DNA of 64,000 nucleotides from the NCBI RefSeq assembly GCF_014193895.1, contig NZ_BLZR01000001.1:4989475-5053474 (forward strand), read 5' to 3'. The translations under genes and the position numbers were made by a program. How positions within the stretch are numbered: the stretch's first letter is position 1; every line of letters starts with the position of its first letter. The notes under the pieces were generated by a model. The model was not told the DNA's origin. It was given only the letters and a program-made list of their open reading frames with translations, and searched no databases. Shown here one piece after another: positions 60,978-64,000 of this stretch. The DNA comes from Clostridium fungisolvens. Its GTDB lineage: Bacteria; Bacillota; Clostridia; Clostridiales; Clostridiaceae.

Positions 60978-61913
60978 ATGGCTGAGAGGAAAAATATATG
61001 TATAGAACTAATAAGAGGCACTGATAAAGACTATATAATAAAGGATTATAACGGTATAACTGTTGGTAGGTTTAATACTATTGAGTGGGATACTGAAAAT
61101 AAAAGGGCAACTATAAGATTTAAGTTTTACAGAAATGATAATTATCAGATGATGAAACGAGCATTGGAACAATCCTTAGAAGGTATCTTTAAAGGTAAGA
61201 AAATATATAAAATTAATGTTTTAGTAAGTGAAAGCTCTAATATATCTCCGTTTTTTAATTTAGGATTTATTCTTGAAGGAGTATTGTCTAATAATTTATT
61301 GCAAAATGATTATTATAAAGATGAATTGCTATTTGGTATAACACTAAATGATTTCAGAAACTATCAAAATATAACTTTGTTAAAACTTAAAAGCAAAAGA
61401 ATAGAACTAAGAAATCTTACACCAGAGCATACGTCGCAGCTTTTAGAATATTATATAAGAAATGAAAAACATCTTGAGACTTTTGAGCCTTCTAGAGATA
61501 GAAGTTTTTATACTTATGAGACACAATTATCTATATTGCTTGAGAGTTATAAACAATTCATGAGTGGTACTAGCATTGATTTTGGTATATTTTTAAATGA
61601 TAATCTTATAGGGAAGATAAAACTTTCTAATATCGTATTAGGAGTATTTAAAAGTGGTATATTAGGATACTCTATGGATGAGAAACATTGTGGGATGGGC
61701 TATATGCAAGAAGCTGTAAAGTTAGTTATAGACTATTGCTTTAATGACATGGGACTTCATAGATTAGAAGCGTCTACTTTAGTTGATAACATGAAATCTC
61801 AAAGTGTTTTACTCAAATGTGGTTTTAATAAGCTTGGTTTGAATGAAAAATATCTTTTTATAAATGGTGAATGGAGAGATCACATAACCTTTTATAAAGT
61901 GAATAATATATAG
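60978..61913 (+). CDS. Tandem-GNAT acetyltransferase
   Basis: 311 residues from ATG 60978, with AGGGGATG about 7 bases upstream. Two GNAT-like halves: a weak N-terminal one (RFNTIEWDTENKRATIRFKF, YKINVLVSESSN) and a clear C-terminal RimJ/RimL-type half (LGYSMDEKHCGMGYMQEAVK, HRLEASTLVDNMKSQSVLLK). It should transfer acetyl from acetyl-CoA to an amine, perhaps a protein N-terminus. The substrate is unknown. It lies 45 bases before the deoxynucleoside kinase gene. Confidence 0.85.
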   Translation: MAERKNICIELIRGTDKDYIIKDYNGITVGRFNTIEWDTENKRATIRFKFYRNDNYQMMKRALEQSLEGIFKGKKIYKINVLVSESSNISPFFNLGFILEGVLSNNLLQNDYYKDELLFGITLNDFRNYQNITLLKLKSKRIELRNLTPEHTSQLLEYYIRNEKHLETFEPSRDRSFYTYETQLSILLESYKQFMSGTSIDFGIFLNDNLIGKIKLSNIVLGVFKSGILGYSMDEKHCGMGYMQEAVKLVIDYCFNDMGLHRLEASTLVDNMKSQSVLLKCGFNKLGLNEKYLFINGEWRDHITFYKVNNI

Positions 61914-61958
61914 GTTTCCATTTTAGTTCATTGGATTTGCCTTAAGGAGGAGTTTGGC

Positions 61959-62636
61959 TTGCCTTACCAGAGTGATAATTTATATGAAGAGATTCTTAAA
62001 AGAATAGATAGAAAAGGAGTTTGGGACATGATAGTTGTTGATGGAGTAGTAGGAGTTGGAAAGAGTACATTGATGGGGTTGATAGCAAAAAGAGGTTATG
62101 TATCTTTTGAAGAACCGGTTGTGGACAACCCTATTTTAGAAAAGTTTTATTACGATAGAGAGAGGTACTCTTTTCCTTTGCAAGTTTTCTTTTTAAATAA
62201 AAGATTTAAACATATAAAAGAAGCTTCATCGATAGCCAATTCTGTTATGGATAGAAGTATTTATGGCGATGTTATATTTGCAAAGATGCTTTGTGATAAA
62301 GGGGAAATGTCTGTAGAGGAATTTGATTTATATAAGGAACTGCTAGAGAACATGCTTGAACATGTTCAACCTCCTAAGTTAATGGTGTACTTAGAAGTTT
62401 CAGTAGATGAAGCTATGTCAAGAATAAAGAAAAGAGGAAGAGACTACGAGCAAGTAGTTGAAAGAGCATACTGGGAGAAACTTAATGAAGAATATAGGAA
62501 GTATTTCTATAGTTATGATGTGTCACCTATACTTAAGATAAATGTTGACGGATTAGATTTCGAAAACAATGAAAAAGATAGAGAGTATGTTTTAGGACTT
62601 ATAGAGCAACAGTTAAGAGAGATAGAAGAAAAGTAG
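61959..62636 (+). CDS. Deoxynucleoside kinase
   Basis: 225 residues from TTG 61959, behind AAGGAGGAG. The P-loop VDGVVGVGKSTLM (about 28-40), the substrate-binding EEPV, the DRS motif VMDRSIYGDVIFAKML and a lid RIKKRGRDYEQ define the dNK (dGK/dCK) family. It salvages deoxyribonucleosides to monophosphates. Base specificity is not readable. It fits with thyA/folA in nucleotide supply but is not linked to them. Confidence 0.93.
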   Translation: MPYQSDNLYEEILKRIDRKGVWDMIVVDGVVGVGKSTLMGLIAKRGYVSFEEPVVDNPILEKFYYDRERYSFPLQVFFLNKRFKHIKEASSIANSVMDRSIYGDVIFAKMLCDKGEMSVEEFDLYKELLENMLEHVQPPKLMVYLEVSVDEAMSRIKKRGRDYEQVVERAYWEKLNEEYRKYFYSYDVSPILKINVDGLDFENNEKDREYVLGLIEQQLREIEEK

Positions 62637-62678
62637 AATTAAAATACATATAGTTAAATATATGCTACATATTAAAGA

Positions 62679-62718
62679 AGAGATTTAGCTTTTATTAATG
62701 CTAGATCTCTTTTTTTTA
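62679..62718 (+). terminator. Terminator after the deoxynucleoside kinase
   Basis: AGAGATTTAGC (62679-62689) pairs with GCTAGATCTCT (62700-62710, one G-U), followed by eight T. Confidence 0.88.
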
Positions 62719-62795
62719 TAAAATTTCTTTTAGTTAATATAAGCTAATGAAGAGTAAAAATAGATAAAATATTTTATTATTTAATATTGATTATT

Positions 62796-62813
62796 GTTAT
62801 CAATAGTGATAAC
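62796..62813 (+). promoter_or_regulatory. Palindromic candidate operator before sodA
   Basis: GTTATCA-ATAG-TGATAAC is a perfect 7-bp inverted repeat 40 bp before the start, flanked as TTGTTATC..GTGATAACA. It resembles Fur/PerR-type or Rex-type boxes but matches none exactly. Confidence 0.5.
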
Positions 62814-62852
62814 ATAAAATTATAGAAATAAAGATTTTGGAGGTATAAGAAA

Positions 62853-63464
62853 ATGAAACATGAATTACCAAGTTTAGAGTATGAATATAACGCATTAGAG
62901 CCATATATAGATGAAATGACAATGACAATACATCATTCAAAGCATCATGCAACATATGTAAATAATTTGAACGCTGTTCTTGAAGCATATCCAGAACTTC
63001 AAGACAAAACAGTTGAGGAGTTAGTTAGGAATTTAGAAGATTTACCTACTGATATAAGGACAGCGGTTAGGAATAATGGGGGTGGACACTATAACCACTC
63101 GCTATTTTGGAAGTTGCTTTCTCCTAAAGGAGGAGAGATAAAAGGAGCTTTAGCTGAAGCTATAACTGCGAAGTTTGGAAACTTTGATTCCTTCAAGGAA
63201 TTATTTGCAAAAGCAGCGGCCACAAGATTTGGTAGTGGTTGGGCTTGGCTGGTGGTTAATAACAACAAGGAGTTAGAGGTATTATCCACTGCAAACCAAG
63301 ATACTCCAGTAAGTGATGGTTTTAAACCGGTATTGGCTTTAGACGTTTGGGAGCATGCATATTATCTAAAATACCAAAATAGAAGACCAGATTATGTTGG
63401 GTCATGGTGGAGTGTAGTTAATTGGGATTATGCTAATAAATTATATGAAGAGGCATTGAAATAA
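62853..63464 (+). CDS. sodA: Cytosolic Mn/Fe superoxide dismutase
   Basis: 203 residues with TTGGAGG before the ATG and no signal peptide. Metal ligands lie in TIHHSKHHATYV, GGHYNHSLFW and DVWEHAYYLKYQNRRPDY; STANQDTP carries the Mn-type glutamine. It removes superoxide in the cytoplasm of this presumably anaerobic organism. It is closely similar to the exported enzyme at 32665, so the two are paralogues with split locations. A palindrome in its promoter suggests redox or metal control. Confidence 0.96.
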   Translation: MKHELPSLEYEYNALEPYIDEMTMTIHHSKHHATYVNNLNAVLEAYPELQDKTVEELVRNLEDLPTDIRTAVRNNGGGHYNHSLFWKLLSPKGGEIKGALAEAITAKFGNFDSFKELFAKAAATRFGSGWAWLVVNNNKELEVLSTANQDTPVSDGFKPVLALDVWEHAYYLKYQNRRPDYVGSWWSVVNWDYANKLYEEALK

Positions 63465-63494
63465 AGGAGATTATAAGTTTTTTCATGTAAGATG

Positions 63495-63527
63495 CTACCT
63501 AACTGTTATTGTTAGGTAGTTTTTTTG
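63495..63527 (+). terminator. Terminator after sodA
   Basis: CTACCTAAC (63495-63503) pairs with GTTAGGTAG (63511-63519), then TTTTTTT. Confidence 0.9.
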
Positions 63528-63852
63528 TGGTGAATATAAATGACTTACGATTTTGTATTATAGCTAGAATATAGCCTCATCTCGTCTTTCAGTTAATTAT
63601 AAAAAATAAAACTTCCTTTATGTACAAAAGACGTGTTTACAATATGAAATAGGTAGCTCGTATTTTGGTTAACATTTTTAGAAAAGTGTATATTTTTGCT
63701 AGTTTGCACATATAATAAACAATAATCGTTGCCAGGCGTGTCCTGTGCAGATATAAGTTGAATTTTGTAGTATTTTGTAGGAGACTATAGTTATAGTTGC
63801 AAATTGGATGTTTTTTTATAAACTTACCACTTTGTATATGTTAATATAGTCC

Positions 63853-63876
63853 TTGTCGCTAACGCAACTGCGACAA
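63853..63876. other. Hairpin upstream of the rRNA-type promoters
   Basis: TTGTCGC pairs with GCGACAA around a 10-base loop. The 63527-63850 stretch before it holds no gene; the GC-rich patch GTTGCCAGGCGTGTCCTGTG at 63729 is unexplained. Confidence 0.4.
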
Positions 63877-63904
63877 AGAGATCTAAAAAATCTCAACAAA
63901 TATC

Positions 63905-63933
63905 TTGACAAGTAATCAATAAGATGATAAACT
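63905..63933 (+). promoter_or_regulatory. Strong sigma-A promoter P1, probably of an rRNA operon
   Basis: Perfect TTGACA (63905-63910), 17-base spacer, TAAACT (63928-63933). A second TTGACA follows 73 bases later, the tandem arrangement usual before clostridial rRNA operons. Confidence 0.7.
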
Positions 63934-63977
63934 TGTAGAAGTCGTCACGGTGGTTGAAAGAAACTTTTAAAAAAGTA

Positions 63978-64000
63978 TTGACAACAACTTGAGATGATGA
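63978..64000 (+). promoter_or_regulatory. Promoter P2, cut by the window edge
   Basis: TTGACA at 63978-63983 followed by exactly 17 bases to the window end, so its -10 would start at 64001. An upstream AAACTTTTAAAAAAG stretch could be an UP element. Confidence 0.6.

Noticed and set aside
1..64000. CRISPR array, transposase or integrase
   Set aside because: No regular repeat-spacer pattern and no DDE or recombinase gene was found; the repeats present are short palindromic elements.

Overview
The window is a 64 kb stretch of a low-GC, spore-forming Firmicute chromosome, almost certainly a Clostridium (Clostridiaceae). The support is strongly AT-rich DNA, AGGAGG-type ribosome binding sites with many TTG and GTG starts, a large SRP RNA with an Alu domain, the bofA/yaaL sporulation neighbourhood, a spore-coat-like gene, and clostridial-type gene families throughout. 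No phage, IS transposase, CRISPR array or rRNA gene is visible. The right edge stops inside what looks like a tandem rRNA-type promoter.

Layout. 1-9.3 kb: the tail of a glycoside hydrolase gene, a GntR regulator with decamer operators, a Ser/Thr-rich surface protein, a TetR-MFS drug efflux pair with matched operators, a phosphodiester-glycosidase-domain protein, a CBS/CorC-type membrane protein, tadA and a cysteine-desulfurase-like enzyme without the expected cysteine. 9.3-21 kb: an unknown protein, a tandem-repeat small RNA candidate, a lone Sll1717-type P-loop ATPase, a polar amino acid ABC importer, the Leloir operon galK-galE-galT and a secreted thermolysin-like protease. 21-26 kb: an operon of two COG0523 GTPases, a COG0701 permease and its YcgQ-type partner, then lgt. 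26-31 kb: tRNA-Ser and SRP RNA, then a TetR-controlled ABC-2 exporter operon. 31-43.5 kb: an XRE-TPR regulator, an exported superoxide dismutase, thyA-folA, a WYL regulator, dnaX-ebfC-recR, a stand-alone peptidoglycan glycosyltransferase, an amidase lipoprotein, yaaL and bofA. 43.5-53 kb: an orphan ABC-2-like permease with an apparently non-canonical start, an M32 carboxypeptidase, spore-coat-type genes, and a serine biosynthesis cluster (aminotransferase, serA, DUF1015). 53-64 kb: an ECF sigma/anti-sigma pair, mtnN, a CPBP protease, tcdA, a DUF4230 protein, a methyltransferase, a GNAT protein, a deoxynucleoside kinase, a cytosolic superoxide dismutase and rRNA-type promoters.

How it fits together. 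tadA, tRNA-Ser, SRP RNA, dnaX-ebfC-recR and yaaL-bofA are usually compact neighbours in Firmicutes. Here they keep order and strand but are separated by three blocks of accessory genes, so much of the window reads as insertions into one conserved housekeeping cluster. The accessory blocks carry self-regulated transport modules whose operators can be read directly.

The most unusual content is non-coding. A roughly 85-bp hairpin-plus-terminator unit occurs four times; two copies sit in riboswitch-like leader positions, one next to a hairpin that buries the ribosome binding site of the exported superoxide dismutase. A second, MITE-like palindromic family starts with GATGTAYCACTTCG. A convergent small RNA candidate with a 24-nt tandem repeat lies at the end of the Sll1717 ATPase gene.
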